This document shows positions 32,630 through 43,286 of a stretch of DNA of 64,000 nt, piece by piece; the first letter of the stretch is position 1; each line of letters opens with the position of its first letter. The position numbers and the translations under genes are program-made. Source of the DNA: DATDMG01 sp036518955 (GTDB taxonomy: Bacteria; Actinomycetota; Actinomycetes; Actinomycetales; Kineosporiaceae); NCBI GenBank assembly GCA_036518955.1, contig DATDMG010000155.1, positions 1 through 64,000 of the forward strand, in the 5' to 3' direction. The notes under the pieces were generated by a model. It was not told the DNA's origin and did no database searches. It saw only the letters and a program-made list of their open reading frames with translations.

Positions 32630-34588
32630 ATGACTGACACCCTCATCGACGGCCTCTACCGTCTCGGCGACCCGATCAGGGACACCAAGGCGCCGGGTGG
32701 CCCGATCGAGCAGCGCTGGTCCAAGCGGAAGTTCGAGGCCAAGCTCGTCAATCCCGCCAATCGCCGCAAACTCGCGGTCATCGTCGTCGGCACCGGCCTC
32801 GCGGGCAGCGCCGCGGCGGCGACCCTGGGGGAGGCCGGCTACCAGGTCAAGAACTTCTGCTACCAGGACTCCCCGCGCCGGGCCCATTCGATCGCCGCAC
32901 AAGGTGGCATCAACGCCGCCAAGAACTACAAGGAGGACGGCGACTCGATCTTCCGGTTGTTCTACGACACGGTGAAGGGCGGCGACTACCGCGCTCGAGA
33001 GTCGAACGTCTACCGCCTCGCCGAGGTGAGCGCGAACATCATCGACCAGTGCGTGGCGCAGGGCGTGCCCTTCGCGCGCGAATACGGCGGTCTGCTGGAC
33101 AACCGCTCCTTCGGCGGCGTCCAGGTGTCCCGTACCTTCTACGCCCGCGGGCAGACGGGCCAGCAGTTGCTGATCGGTGCCTATCAGGCGCTGCAACGCC
33201 AGATCGCTGCCGGGACGGTCGAGATGTTCGCCCGGCACGAGATGCTCGAGCTGGTCGTCGTCGACGGTCGGGCGCGCGGGGTCATCGTGCGGGACATGGT
33301 CTCCGGCGAGGTCGAGACCCACCTCGCGGACGCCGTCGTCCTCGCCACCGGCGGGTACGGCAACGTGTTCTTCCTCTCCACCAACGCGATGGGCTGCAAC
33401 GTGACCGCCACCTGGCGGGCCCACCGCCAGGGCGCCCATTTCGGCAATCCGTGCTACACCCAGATCCACCCGACGTGCATCCCCGTCTCCGGGGAGCACC
33501 AGAGCAAGCTCACCCTGATGAGCGAGTCGCTCCGCAACGACGGCCGGATCTGGGTCCCCAAGGACCCGAAGGACCGCGGCAAGGACCCGCGGCAGATTTC
33601 CGAGGCGGACCGGGACTACTACCTGGAGCGCATTTACCCGGCGTTCGGCAACCTGGTCCCGCGCGACATCGCCTCGCGCGCCGCGAAGTATCAGTGCGAC
33701 GCCGGCAAGGGCGTCGGGCCCGGTGGTCTGGGGGTGTATCTGGACTTCTCCGACGCCATCGACCGGATGGGCCGCGCCGCCGTCGAGGCCAAGTACGGCA
33801 ACCTCTTCGACATGTACGCCCAGATCACCGGGGAGAACCCCTACGAGACGCCGATGCGGATCTACCCCGCGGTTCACTACACCATGGGCGGCCTGTGGGT
33901 CGATTACGACCTGCAGTCGACGATCCCGGGTCTGTTCGTGGCGGGCGAGGCGAACTTCTCCGACCACGGGGCCAACCGGCTCGGCGCGTCGGCGCTGATG
34001 CAGGGCCTCGCCGACGGCTACTTCGTGCTGCCCAACACGATCCGCGATTATCTCGCGAACGGTCCCTTCCCGAAGGTCGACCCCACGGCGCCGGAGGTCG
34101 TCGAGGCGCAGGAGTCGGTCCGCTCCCGCATCCGGCACTTCCTGAGCACCGCCGGCACGCGCAGTGTGGACTCCTTCCACCGGGAACTCGGCCGCATCAT
34201 GTGGGACAAGTGCGGAATGGAGCGCACGTCGAAGGGTCTCACCGAGGCCATCGAGCAGATCCGGGCGCTGAAGAAGGAATTCTGGACCGATGTGCGGGTG
34301 CTCGGCGGCAACGACCAGGTGAACCAGTCACTGGAGAAGGCGGGCCGGGTCGCCGACTTCTTCGAGCTGGCCGAGCTGATGTGCATCGACGCGCTGCACC
34401 GTCGGGAGTCCTGCGGCGGGCACTTCCGGGCCGAGTCGCAGACCGAGGACGGCGAGGCGCTGCGGCACGACGACGAGTTCGCCTACGTGGCAGCCTGGGA
34501 ATGGACGGGGGAGGACACTCCGCCGGTGCTCCACAAGGAAGACCTCGTGTACGAGTTCGTCGAGATGAAGCAGCGGAGCTACAAGTGA
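32630..34588 (+). CDS. sdhA: Succinate dehydrogenase / fumarate reductase flavoprotein subunit
   Basis: 652 residues. The FAD Rossmann motif is VIVVGTGLAGSAAA, the covalent flavin site is HSIAAQGGIN with His86, and FADH active-site HPT (QIHPTCIP) and the late GANRLGASALMQG are present. Length and the b558 partner fit the Bacillus-like type. ATG 32630 follows sdhC by 13 nt. sdhB overlaps the stop. The enzyme faces the cytoplasm in complex II. Confidence 0.96.
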   Translation: MTDTLIDGLYRLGDPIRDTKAPGGPIEQRWSKRKFEAKLVNPANRRKLAVIVVGTGLAGSAAAATLGEAGYQVKNFCYQDSPRRAHSIAAQGGINAAKNYKEDGDSIFRLFYDTVKGGDYRARESNVYRLAEVSANIIDQCVAQGVPFAREYGGLLDNRSFGGVQVSRTFYARGQTGQQLLIGAYQALQRQIAAGTVEMFARHEMLELVVVDGRARGVIVRDMVSGEVETHLADAVVLATGGYGNVFFLSTNAMGCNVTATWRAHRQGAHFGNPCYTQIHPTCIPVSGEHQSKLTLMSESLRNDGRIWVPKDPKDRGKDPRQISEADRDYYLERIYPAFGNLVPRDIASRAAKYQCDAGKGVGPGGLGVYLDFSDAIDRMGRAAVEAKYGNLFDMYAQITGENPYETPMRIYPAVHYTMGGLWVDYDLQSTIPGLFVAGEANFSDHGANRLGASALMQGLADGYFVLPNTIRDYLANGPFPKVDPTAPEVVEAQESVRSRIRHFLSTAGTRSVDSFHRELGRIMWDKCGMERTSKGLTEAIEQIRALKKEFWTDVRVLGGNDQVNQSLEKAGRVADFFELAELMCIDALHRRESCGGHFRAESQTEDGEALRHDDEFAYVAAWEWTGEDTPPVLHKEDLVYEFVEMKQRSYK

Positions 34589-35328
34589 AGATCACGCTCA
34601 AGATCTGGCGCCAGGAAGGTTCGGACGTGCCGGGCAAGCTGGTCACCTACCAGCTCGACAAGGTGTCCCCCGACATGTCCTTCCTGGAGATGCTCGACGT
34701 CCTCAACGAGGAGCTCATCGCCAGGGGCGAGGAGCCGGTGGCGTTCGACAGCGACTGCCGCGAGGGTATCTGCGGCATGTGCGGCTTGATGATCAACGGG
34801 GATGCGCACGGCCCGCTGCGCACCACGACGTGCCAGCTGCACATGCGCACCTTCACGGACGGCGAGACGATCACCATCGAGCCGTGGCGCGCCGACGCGT
34901 TCCCCGTGCTGAAGGATCTGGTCGTCGACCGGAGCGCCTTCGACCGGATCATCCAGGCGGGCGGTTTCATCTCGGTCAACACCGGCTCGGCCCCGGAGGC
35001 GCACTCCACTCCGGTGCCCAAGCCGAATGCCGACCGGGCGTTCGACGCCGCCACCTGCATCGCCTGCGGGGCCTGCGTCGCCGCGTGCCCGAACGCCGCA
35101 GCGATGCTCTTCCTCGGCGCCAAGGTCACCCACCTGGGCGAGTTGCCGCAGGGCCAGCCCGAGCGTGACGCTCGCGTCGTCAAGATGCTCAACCAGCACG
35201 ACTACGAGGGCTTCGGCGGGTGCACCAACGTGGGGGCCTGCGCCGATGCCTGCCCCAAGGAGATCCCGCTCGACGTGATCTCTCAGCTCAATCAGGACCT
35301 GCGCCGCGCCTGGGCCAAGGGCTACTGA
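34585..35328 (+). CDS. sdhB: Succinate dehydrogenase iron-sulfur subunit
   Basis: 247 residues. The [2Fe-2S] ligands lie in DSDCREGICGMCGLM with a later Cys in TTTCQLHM. The C-terminal ferredoxin part carries CIACGACVAACPN and CTNVGACADACPKE for the [4Fe-4S] and third cluster. GTG 34585 overlaps the sdhA stop (GTGA) and has GGAG upstream. It connects the SdhA flavin to the quinone site in SdhC. Confidence 0.96.
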   Translation: MKITLKIWRQEGSDVPGKLVTYQLDKVSPDMSFLEMLDVLNEELIARGEEPVAFDSDCREGICGMCGLMINGDAHGPLRTTTCQLHMRTFTDGETITIEPWRADAFPVLKDLVVDRSAFDRIIQAGGFISVNTGSAPEAHSTPVPKPNADRAFDAATCIACGACVAACPNAAAMLFLGAKVTHLGELPQGQPERDARVVKMLNQHDYEGFGGCTNVGACADACPKEIPLDVISQLNQDLRRAWAKGY

Positions 35329-35340
35329 CCGGCCCCCCCA

Positions 35341-35384
35341 CGCCCGCACTTCTGCCGTGCATGATCGCCGCATAAGTGGGGGCG
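35341..35384 (+). terminator. Hairpin after sdhB with a shared CGTGCATGATCG core
   Basis: CGCCCGCACTT (35341-35351) pairs with AAGTGGGGGCG (35374-35384) with one mismatch around a 22-nt loop. The loop contains CGTGCATGATCG (35356-35367), which recurs inverted at 49187-49198. It could terminate sdhCAB or be a dispersed intergenic element. Confidence 0.45.
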
Positions 35385-35399
35385 CGGGACGACTTTCAG

Positions 35400-35405
35400 T
35401 ACGGT
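35400..35405 (+). promoter_or_regulatory. -10 box, leaderless start of manC
   Basis: TACGGT is followed by 6 nt and GTG 35412; no ribosome site. Confidence 0.5.
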
Positions 35406-35411
35406 TGCCTG

Positions 35412-36527
35412 GTGATGATGACTGACGGTGGCGGCGCCCTGGCCGACTTCCACGCGGTGGTGCCTGCCGGCGGTGCGGGGACGCGGCTCTGGCCGCTGTC
35501 CCGGGCCGCCCACCCCAAGTTCCTGCTGGACCTCACCGGCTCCGGCCGCTCCCTGATCCAGCAGACCTGGGACCGCCTGCGTCCGCTGGCGCGGAGCATC
35601 GTGATCGTCACCGGGGCCGGCCACGCACGCACCGTCGCGGAACAGCTCCCCGAGCTACCGCCGTCCGACCTCCTCGCCGAACCGTCGCCACGGGACAGCG
35701 CCGCCGCCATCGGGCTGGCCGCCGCGGTCCTCCACCACCGTCACCCGGAGGCGGTGATCGGGTCCTTCGCGGCCGACCATATCGTGCGTGACCGGGCGGC
35801 CTTCTGCGCGGCGGTGGTCGAGGCGGTCACCGCCGCCCGGGCCGGCTACGTGGTGACGCTCGGGATCGAGCCGACCCACCCCTCGGCGGCGTTCGGGTAC
35901 ATCCAGCAGGGCGCTCCGCTGGGGCTGGCCGGGGCGCCGTCCGCCTGCCTGGTGGAACGGTTCGTCGAGAAGCCGGACGCCGTCACGGCGATCCGGTACC
36001 TCGCCGACGGGCGGCACCGCTGGAATGCCGGGATGTTCGTGGCGTCCGCCGAGGTGATGGTGGAGCAGCTCCGGGAGCACCGGCCGGCCCTGCACGCCGG
36101 GCTGGTCGAGATAGCGGCTGCCTGGGACACACCGTGCCGCGCCGAGGTCCTGGCCCGGGTGTGGCCGACCCTGGAGAAGGTCGCCATCGACTACGCGGTG
36201 GCGGAGCCGGCCGCGGACGCCGGCCGGGTGGCCGTCGTCCCGGCGGCTCTCGGCTGGGACGACGTCGGGGACTTCGCCTCGCTGGCGGCCCTGCTCGAGG
36301 GCGAGGGGCCGATCCGGGTACTCGGTCCCGACAGTCTGGTGCACGCGGCCGAGAGCAGCGGCGTCCTGGTGCCGGGGGCGGGGCGCCTGGTCGCCGTCCT
36401 CGGCCTGGACGACGTCGTGGTCGTCGACACCCCCGACGCCCTGCTGGTGACGACCCGGGATCGCGCCCAGCAGGTGAAGGCGATCGTGGACCAGCTCAAG
36501 CAGTCCGGCCGCCAGGACCTGACCTGA
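35412..36527 (+). CDS. manC: Mannose-1-phosphate guanylyltransferase
   Basis: A 371-residue nucleotidyltransferase making GDP-mannose from mannose-1-P and GTP. The N-terminal pyrophosphorylase signature is VVPAGGAGTRLWPLSR, followed by HPKFLLDL. FVEKPD, NAGMFV and the late GWDDVGDFASL are diagnostic. It is the short form without a fused isomerase domain. GTG 35412 is 6 nt after TACGGT; two Met codons follow immediately. With ManA and the phosphomannomutase it completes GDP-mannose synthesis for glycans or lipoglycans. Confidence 0.93.
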   Translation: MMMTDGGGALADFHAVVPAGGAGTRLWPLSRAAHPKFLLDLTGSGRSLIQQTWDRLRPLARSIVIVTGAGHARTVAEQLPELPPSDLLAEPSPRDSAAAIGLAAAVLHHRHPEAVIGSFAADHIVRDRAAFCAAVVEAVTAARAGYVVTLGIEPTHPSAAFGYIQQGAPLGLAGAPSACLVERFVEKPDAVTAIRYLADGRHRWNAGMFVASAEVMVEQLREHRPALHAGLVEIAAAWDTPCRAEVLARVWPTLEKVAIDYAVAEPAADAGRVAVVPAALGWDDVGDFASLAALLEGEGPIRVLGPDSLVHAAESSGVLVPGAGRLVAVLGLDDVVVVDTPDALLVTTRDRAQQVKAIVDQLKQSGRQDLT

Positions 36528-36751
36528 GGCCGGCCCGGCCCCTCGGACGCCCTGGCCGGACACCCTGGCCCGGGCCGGTCATCCGGTGGGTCGGACGACC
36601 CGGTGGTGATTCCGCCAGGTGTGCTAACAGCATCAGCGACGAATCGCTGGTGACGTGTGTCATCGGCGACCGGGACCTTCGCCGGCCACGGTCTCGATAG
36701 CCTGAGGATGCGGATGAGGACGTGCACCCGCGCACGCAGGAGGAGGTCGGC

Positions 36752-38353
<1,602 letters not shown>

Positions 38354-38514
38354 TGGCTGGCCGGATCATGCGCTCGTGATGACGCGGCGCAGCTGTGATC
38401 ATGTAATTCGGGGTGCGTGCCGGCGGATAGCAGCACGGCCGATGTATATGGCCACGGTGGTGCACGGCGGTTTCCGGTGGTGAAACGCGGTGCGGGAGTT
38501 GTCGCGGTGCGGGT

Positions 38515-38520
38515 TAGTCT
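38515..38520 (+). promoter_or_regulatory. -10 box, leaderless start of the second M20 gene
   Basis: TAGTCT is followed by 7 nt and GTG 38528. Confidence 0.45.
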
Positions 38521-38527
38521 CTGATCG

Positions 38528-39730
38528 GTGAGGGGTCATCATGTCGCTTCGCTGCTCGCGCCCTATCTCGACGAATTGGTCGCTGTCCGGCGCGATCTCC
38601 ACCTGCATCCGGAGACTGCGCGCACCGAGGTGCGCACCACCCGGCGTGTCGCTGAGCGGTTGGAGGCCGCCGGGCTCAAGCCGGCGCTCCTGCCAGGTAC
38701 CGGGCTGGTCTGCGAGATCGGCCACTCCGGCCCTCTGATCGCGCTGCGGGCCGACCTCGACGCGCTGCCGCTCTCCGAGGAGTCGGGGCTGCCCTATGCG
38801 TCTGCGGTGCCGGGTGTCGCGCACGCCTGCGGCCACGACGTCCACACCACCTGTCTGCTGGGTGCCGGCCTCGTGCTGGCTGAGCTGGCCGCCGTGGGCG
38901 GGCTGCCGGGCCGGGTGCGGCTGATCTTCCAGCCGGCCGAGGAGGTCATGCCGGGCGGAGCCCTCGACGTCCTCACCGCCGGCGGGCTGCAGGGCGTCGA
39001 GCGGATCTACGCCCTGCACTGCGACCCGCACACGGACGTCGGCCACGTCGGCTCCCGCGTCGGACCCATCACGGCGGCTGCGGACCAGGTGCGCGTGCGG
39101 CTCTCCGGGCGCGGCGGGCACACGTCCCGCCCGCACCTGACGGAGGATGTGGTCTTCGCGCTCGGCCAGGTGATCGTGGGGGTGCCGGCCGCGCTGTCGC
39201 GCCGGATCGATCCGCGCGCGGGCGCGGCGCTGGTGTGGGGGACCGTGCACGCCGGATCGGCGGCCAACGCGATCCCGGCTCGCGGCGAGGTGGGCGGCAC
39301 GTTCCGGTGCCTGGACAGCGGGGTCTGGGACGCCGCCGGCACGCTCGTCGCGAACGCCGTCCAGGAGATCGTGCGTCCGTACGGGGTGCGCGCCGAGGTG
39401 GTGTACGTGCGCGGTGTCCCGCCGACGCTGAACGACGGGGCGTGTGTCGACATTCTGGAGGCCGCCGTCCACGCCGAACTCGGGCCGGACGCCGTCCAAC
39501 TCGCCCCGCAGAGCCTGGGCGGGGAGGACTTCGCCTGGATGCTCGAGAAGGTGCCCGGCGCGATGTTCCGCCTCGGTACCCGGACGCCCGGCGGGCGCAC
39601 CTACGACCTGCACCGGCCGGACTTCCAGGTGGACGAGCGCGCGATCGAGGTCGGGGCGCGGCTGCTGACGGCGATCGCGCTGCAAGACCTGGGGCAGCGG
39701 TGCGGGCTGACCGGATCTGTCCGGGAGTGA
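38528..39730 (+). CDS. M20-family amidohydrolase (second copy)
   Basis: 400 residues. The metal motif HACGHDVHTTCL, FQPAEEVMPGGA, GRGGHTSRP and the late GGEDFAWML are complete, so an active di-metal hydrolase of N-acyl amino acids or similar is expected. It is only moderately like the copy at 2604-3815 and has its own leaderless-type start. M. tuberculosis carries an amiA1/amiB1 pair in the corresponding chromosomal region, which these may represent (from memory). Substrate unknown. Confidence 0.9.
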   Translation: MRGHHVASLLAPYLDELVAVRRDLHLHPETARTEVRTTRRVAERLEAAGLKPALLPGTGLVCEIGHSGPLIALRADLDALPLSEESGLPYASAVPGVAHACGHDVHTTCLLGAGLVLAELAAVGGLPGRVRLIFQPAEEVMPGGALDVLTAGGLQGVERIYALHCDPHTDVGHVGSRVGPITAAADQVRVRLSGRGGHTSRPHLTEDVVFALGQVIVGVPAALSRRIDPRAGAALVWGTVHAGSAANAIPARGEVGGTFRCLDSGVWDAAGTLVANAVQEIVRPYGVRAEVVYVRGVPPTLNDGACVDILEAAVHAELGPDAVQLAPQSLGGEDFAWMLEKVPGAMFRLGTRTPGGRTYDLHRPDFQVDERAIEVGARLLTAIALQDLGQRCGLTGSVRE

Positions 39731-40364
39731 GCTTTCTGGTTCCGACCGACGCGTGCGGCGCGCGCTCCGTCGAGGGCCCCGGCCCTGGCAGGACGGGCGC
39801 CGCGGTGGTGAAGGAATGGTGAACGGGGGCCGTCGCTTTGCCGGGGGTGGCGGCGATGCGCACACGTGACGATGCATACCGAAAATGCGGTCGGTGGGCT
39901 CGTGCCATTCCTGTGGCGGCGGTCCCCTGACCGAGGATCGGGCAGGTGATCACCGCTGGTGAGTGAGGCGGTACGCTGCGATGTCCAGGGTCGCGACGAC
40001 GGCTCCCTGCCCTGTCGCCGAGGGCGCCGGCACTCGTCGCGGATCCGTCCGCAAGATCGGTAACAAGAGTTGCGGGCGGCGTCCTCGCCTGATGGCAGCA
40101 CGAGGTCTGGATATCAGTACACTCCGCGCGTCAGGCGTATTTTGGCCATTCGGCCAGGGGGCCTTGCCGATATCTGAGGTCACGGTTCGGATAACGAGGC
40201 GTCCTGGAAAGCCTCCCGCAGGCATCGACGGACTAGCCTCGGGCCCAGCTCACGATGCGACCGGCCTGATGCCGCGGGGCTGTGCTCGATCAGCTGCGCT
40301 CGATCAGCTGTGCTCGACCACACCCGTCCGCGTCAGCGCAGCCCCCGATCTTGAAGGAGACACC
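39731..40364. other. Gap of 634 bp upstream of the nucleoside importer
   Basis: No credible coding frame. The central part (about 40050-40200) is relatively AT-rich for this genome, with words such as GGATATCAGTACAC and GTATTTTGGCC, as in promoter regions. The 3' end carries three tandem 14-mers (40279-40320). It probably holds an extended regulatory region for the importer operon. Confidence 0.5.
40279..40320 (+). repeat. Three tandem 14-bp repeats before the nucleoside importer
   Basis: GCTGTGCTCGATCA (40279-40292), GCTGCGCTCGATCA (40293-40306) and GCTGTGCTCGACCA (40307-40320) are head to tail without gaps, ending 44 bp before the TTG start. Each differs from the others at one or two bases. 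Either an operator array or part of the 5' leader RNA. Confidence 0.75.
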
Positions 40365-41432
40365 TTGCGCCGGGTGACGACCCTCGTTGCGGTGGCGACC
40401 ACCGCAACCCTCGCCCTGGCCGCCTGTGGAGGCGGCTCGGGCGGCGGCTCCAGCTCCTCGTCCGCCGGGGCCTCCGGCGCCTCGTCCGCCGTCAAGAGCA
40501 AGGTCAAGGTCGGCCTGGCTTACGACATCGGCGGTCGTGGCGACAAGTCGTTCAACGACTCGGCCGCCGCCGGTCTCGACAAGGCGAAGTCGGAGCTCGG
40601 CCTCCCCGATCCGAAGGAGCTCTCGGCCAGCAAGACCGAGACCGACGCCGACAAGGAGCAGCGACTCAAGTTGCTCGCCCAGGCGGGCTACAACCCCGTG
40701 ATCGCCATTGGCTTCTCCTACGCCACGGCACTGGGCAAGGTGGTCAAGGACTTCCCGAACACCAAGTTCGCGATCGTGGACGCCACGGTCGACGCACCCA
40801 ACGTCACCGACCTGGTCTTCGCCGAGAACGAAGGTTCCTTCCTTGCCGGCGCTGCCGCGGCGCTGAAGAGCAAGACCGGGAACGTCGGCTACATCGGCGG
40901 GTGTCTGGTGCCGCTGTTGCAGAAGTTCGAGGCCGGCTTCACCGCGGGTGCCAAGGCCGTCAACCCCACCATCAAGGTGCAGGTCAAGTACCTGTCCAAC
41001 CCACCGACGTGCTCCGGCTTCAACGACCCGGCCGCCGGCACCGAGACGGCGAACGGTCTCTACGACGGCGGCGCCGACGTCGTCTTCGCCGCCGCGGGGG
41101 GTTCCGGCACCGGGGTCTTCCAGTCGGCCAAGGCCAAGGGCAAGAAGGCTATCGGCGTCGACAGCGACCAGTACCTGACGGCCTCGGCCGACCTGCAGCC
41201 CGTGATCCTGACCTCGATGCTGAAGAAGGTCGACGTCGCGGTCTACGGCTTCATCACGTCGTTCGTCAACGGTTCTCCGCTCACCGGGGTGCAGACCTTC
41301 GACCTGAAGAAGGACGGGGTGGGCTACGCGACGTCCGGCGGGCAGGTCGACGACATCAAGTCCAAGCTCGACGACTACAAGCAGCAGATCATCGACGGGA
41401 AGATCACGGTTCCGGCCAAGCCGGGCGCCTGA
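40365..41432 (+). CDS. BMP-family nucleoside-binding lipoprotein
   Basis: 355 residues. The signal ends with lipobox LALAAC after TLVAVATTATLA, then a Gly/Ser linker. The mature part is a basic membrane protein (BMP/PnrA) family binding protein: AYDIGGRGDKSFNDSA, NEGSFLAGAAAAL, VGYIGG and VIGVDSDQY-like AIGVDSDQYL. TTG 40365 has AAGGAG 5 nt upstream, the only well-supported start. It is followed by a twin ABC ATPase, two permeases and salvage genes (cdd, deoA, add), so nucleosides are the probable ligand. Confidence 0.93.
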   Translation: MRRVTTLVAVATTATLALAACGGGSGGGSSSSSAGASGASSAVKSKVKVGLAYDIGGRGDKSFNDSAAAGLDKAKSELGLPDPKELSASKTETDADKEQRLKLLAQAGYNPVIAIGFSYATALGKVVKDFPNTKFAIVDATVDAPNVTDLVFAENEGSFLAGAAAALKSKTGNVGYIGGCLVPLLQKFEAGFTAGAKAVNPTIKVQVKYLSNPPTCSGFNDPAAGTETANGLYDGGADVVFAAAGGSGTGVFQSAKAKGKKAIGVDSDQYLTASADLQPVILTSMLKKVDVAVYGFITSFVNGSPLTGVQTFDLKKDGVGYATSGGQVDDIKSKLDDYKQQIIDGKITVPAKPGA

Positions 41433-41476
41433 CGGCGCCGTCGCGCGTCGTGGACCGCCGGTCGTGAGCCGTTGAC

Positions 41477-41561
41477 GGACGGGTCGAGCCCGGGCCGCTG
41501 GCGTTCCCTGACAGTGCATCAGCACCGTCGGGCGCCGGCGTTCCCCGGGCTCGACCCGTCC
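41477..41561 (+). repeat. 18-bp perfect inverted repeat between binding protein and ATPase genes
   Basis: GGACGGGTCGAGCCCGGG (41477-41494) and its exact reverse complement (41544-41561) enclose 49 nt. In RNA they would form a very stable stem in the 183-nt gap. Such intercistronic stems can protect the upstream message or cause partial termination, giving more binding protein than ATPase. Confidence 0.75.
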
Positions 41562-41615
41562 TTCGGACGAAGCAGTCCCGCCCAGCGGTCCCGCGAAGCA
41601 GATCGAGGGAGGCAC

Positions 41616-43286
41616 ATGTCGCAGCAGGCAGCGGCGAGCGGGCCGGCGGGCGCGTCGTCCACGACGGCGGTGGACGACGTACCGGCGGTCCGGCTGGAGG
41701 GGATCACCAAGCGGTTCCCGGGGGTGGTGGCCAACCGGGACGTCACGCTCACCGTGCGCAAGGGCACCGTGCACGCGGTGGTGGGGGAGAACGGCGCCGG
41801 GAAGTCGACCCTGATGAAGATCCTCTACGGGATGCAGCGCCCGGACGAGGGCGTGATCGAGGTCGACGGCCGGCCGGTCTCGTTCCACCGCCCGTCGGAC
41901 GCGATCAAGGCCGGGATCGGCATGGTCCACCAGCACTTCAAGCTGGCGGACAACCTGACCGTGCTGGAGAACGTGGTGCTCGGCGACGAGCCGGCCCAGT
42001 TCGGGGTGCTGTCCCGGCGCGTGGCGCGGCAGCGCATCCGGGAGATCTCCGACCGCTACGGCCTGGACGTCGATCCCGATCCCCTCGTCGAGGACCTCGG
42101 CGTCGGTGAGCGGCAGCGGGTGGAGATCCTCAAGGTCCTCTACCGCGGGGCCCGCACCCTGATCCTCGACGAGCCCACCGCCGTCCTGGTGCCCCAGGAG
42201 GTTGCCGAGCTGTTCGGTGCCCTGGAGGAGCTCACCCGCGAGGGCCTCACGGTGATCTTCATCTCGCACAAGCTGGACGAGGTGCTGCAGGTCGCCGACG
42301 AGATCACGGTGATGCGCCGGGGCACGACGGTCACCTCCGTGCTGCCCGCGGAGGTGACGTCCCGGCAGCTCGCCGAGCTCATGGTCGGCAGCCAGCTGCC
42401 CAGTCCGGCGACCGGGGAGTCCACGGTCACCGATCGGGTGGTTCTCGAGGTGGCGGGTCTGGCGGTGCGGGACCGGGAGGGCCGGGCCGTGGTGGACGAC
42501 GTGAGCTTCGTGATCCACGCGGGCGAGGTGCTCGGTGTGGCCGGCGTGGAGGGCAACGGCCAGGCCGAGCTCATCGACGCGATCATGGGTATCCGGCCGG
42601 CGGCGGGCACCGTCCGGTTGGACGGCGTGGACGTCACCGGCCGCACCACCCGGCGGCGCCGCGAGGCGGGCATCGGCTTCGTTCCGGAGGACCGGATCCG
42701 GCAGGGGCTGCTGCTGGACTCCCCGTTGTGGGAGAACCGGGTGCTCGGTCACCAGACCGTCGCGCCGAACGAGCGGCGTGGCCTGATCGACCGGCGCAGT
42801 GCCCGCGCCGACACCGAGCGGATCGTCCGCGAGTACGACGTCCGGACGCCGTCCATCGACGTCACCGCCTCGGCCCTGTCCGGCGGCAACCAGCAGAAGC
42901 TGATCGTGGGCCGGGAGATGAGCGGTGACCCGCGGCTGCTGCTGGCCGCCCACCCGACCCGGGGCGTGGACGTCGGCGCGCAGGCCGCGATCTGGGACCA
43001 CCTGCGTCGGGCCCGGGCCGACGGGCTGGCCGTGCTGCTCATCAGCGCCGACCTGGACGAGCTGATCGGGCTCTCCGACAGCCTGAAGGTGATCCTGCGC
43101 GGCCGCTTCGTCTCCGACGCCGACCCCGCGACCGTGACTCCGGAGGAGCTGGGGTCGGCGATGACCGGCGCGGCACCGTCCACCGACGGCCCGTCCACCG
43201 ACGGGCCGTCGTCGGCGGGTGCCGGGCCGGGCCCGGCGGAAGCGCAGTCCGCCGGCGCAGCCACCTCGGCGGAAGGAGAGCGGTGA
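41616..43286 (+). CDS. Nucleoside ABC transporter ATPase (two ABC domains)
   Basis: 556 residues with two fused nucleotide-binding domains, as in the YufO/RbsA group. Domain 1 has Walker A GENGAGKST and Walker B LILDEPTAV, with a divergent signature (LGVGERQRVE). Domain 2 has a degenerate P-loop (GVEGNGQAEL) and a good signature LSGGNQQKL. This asymmetry is normal for the family. The last 35 residues are a low-complexity Ser/Gly/Pro tail with a repeated STDGP. ATG 41616 follows AGGGAGG. It powers import through the next two permeases. Confidence 0.94.
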   Translation: MSQQAAASGPAGASSTTAVDDVPAVRLEGITKRFPGVVANRDVTLTVRKGTVHAVVGENGAGKSTLMKILYGMQRPDEGVIEVDGRPVSFHRPSDAIKAGIGMVHQHFKLADNLTVLENVVLGDEPAQFGVLSRRVARQRIREISDRYGLDVDPDPLVEDLGVGERQRVEILKVLYRGARTLILDEPTAVLVPQEVAELFGALEELTREGLTVIFISHKLDEVLQVADEITVMRRGTTVTSVLPAEVTSRQLAELMVGSQLPSPATGESTVTDRVVLEVAGLAVRDREGRAVVDDVSFVIHAGEVLGVAGVEGNGQAELIDAIMGIRPAAGTVRLDGVDVTGRTTRRRREAGIGFVPEDRIRQGLLLDSPLWENRVLGHQTVAPNERRGLIDRRSARADTERIVREYDVRTPSIDVTASALSGGNQQKLIVGREMSGDPRLLLAAHPTRGVDVGAQAAIWDHLRRARADGLAVLLISADLDELIGLSDSLKVILRGRFVSDADPATVTPEELGSAMTGAAPSTDGPSTDGPSSAGAGPGPAEAQSAGAATSAEGER

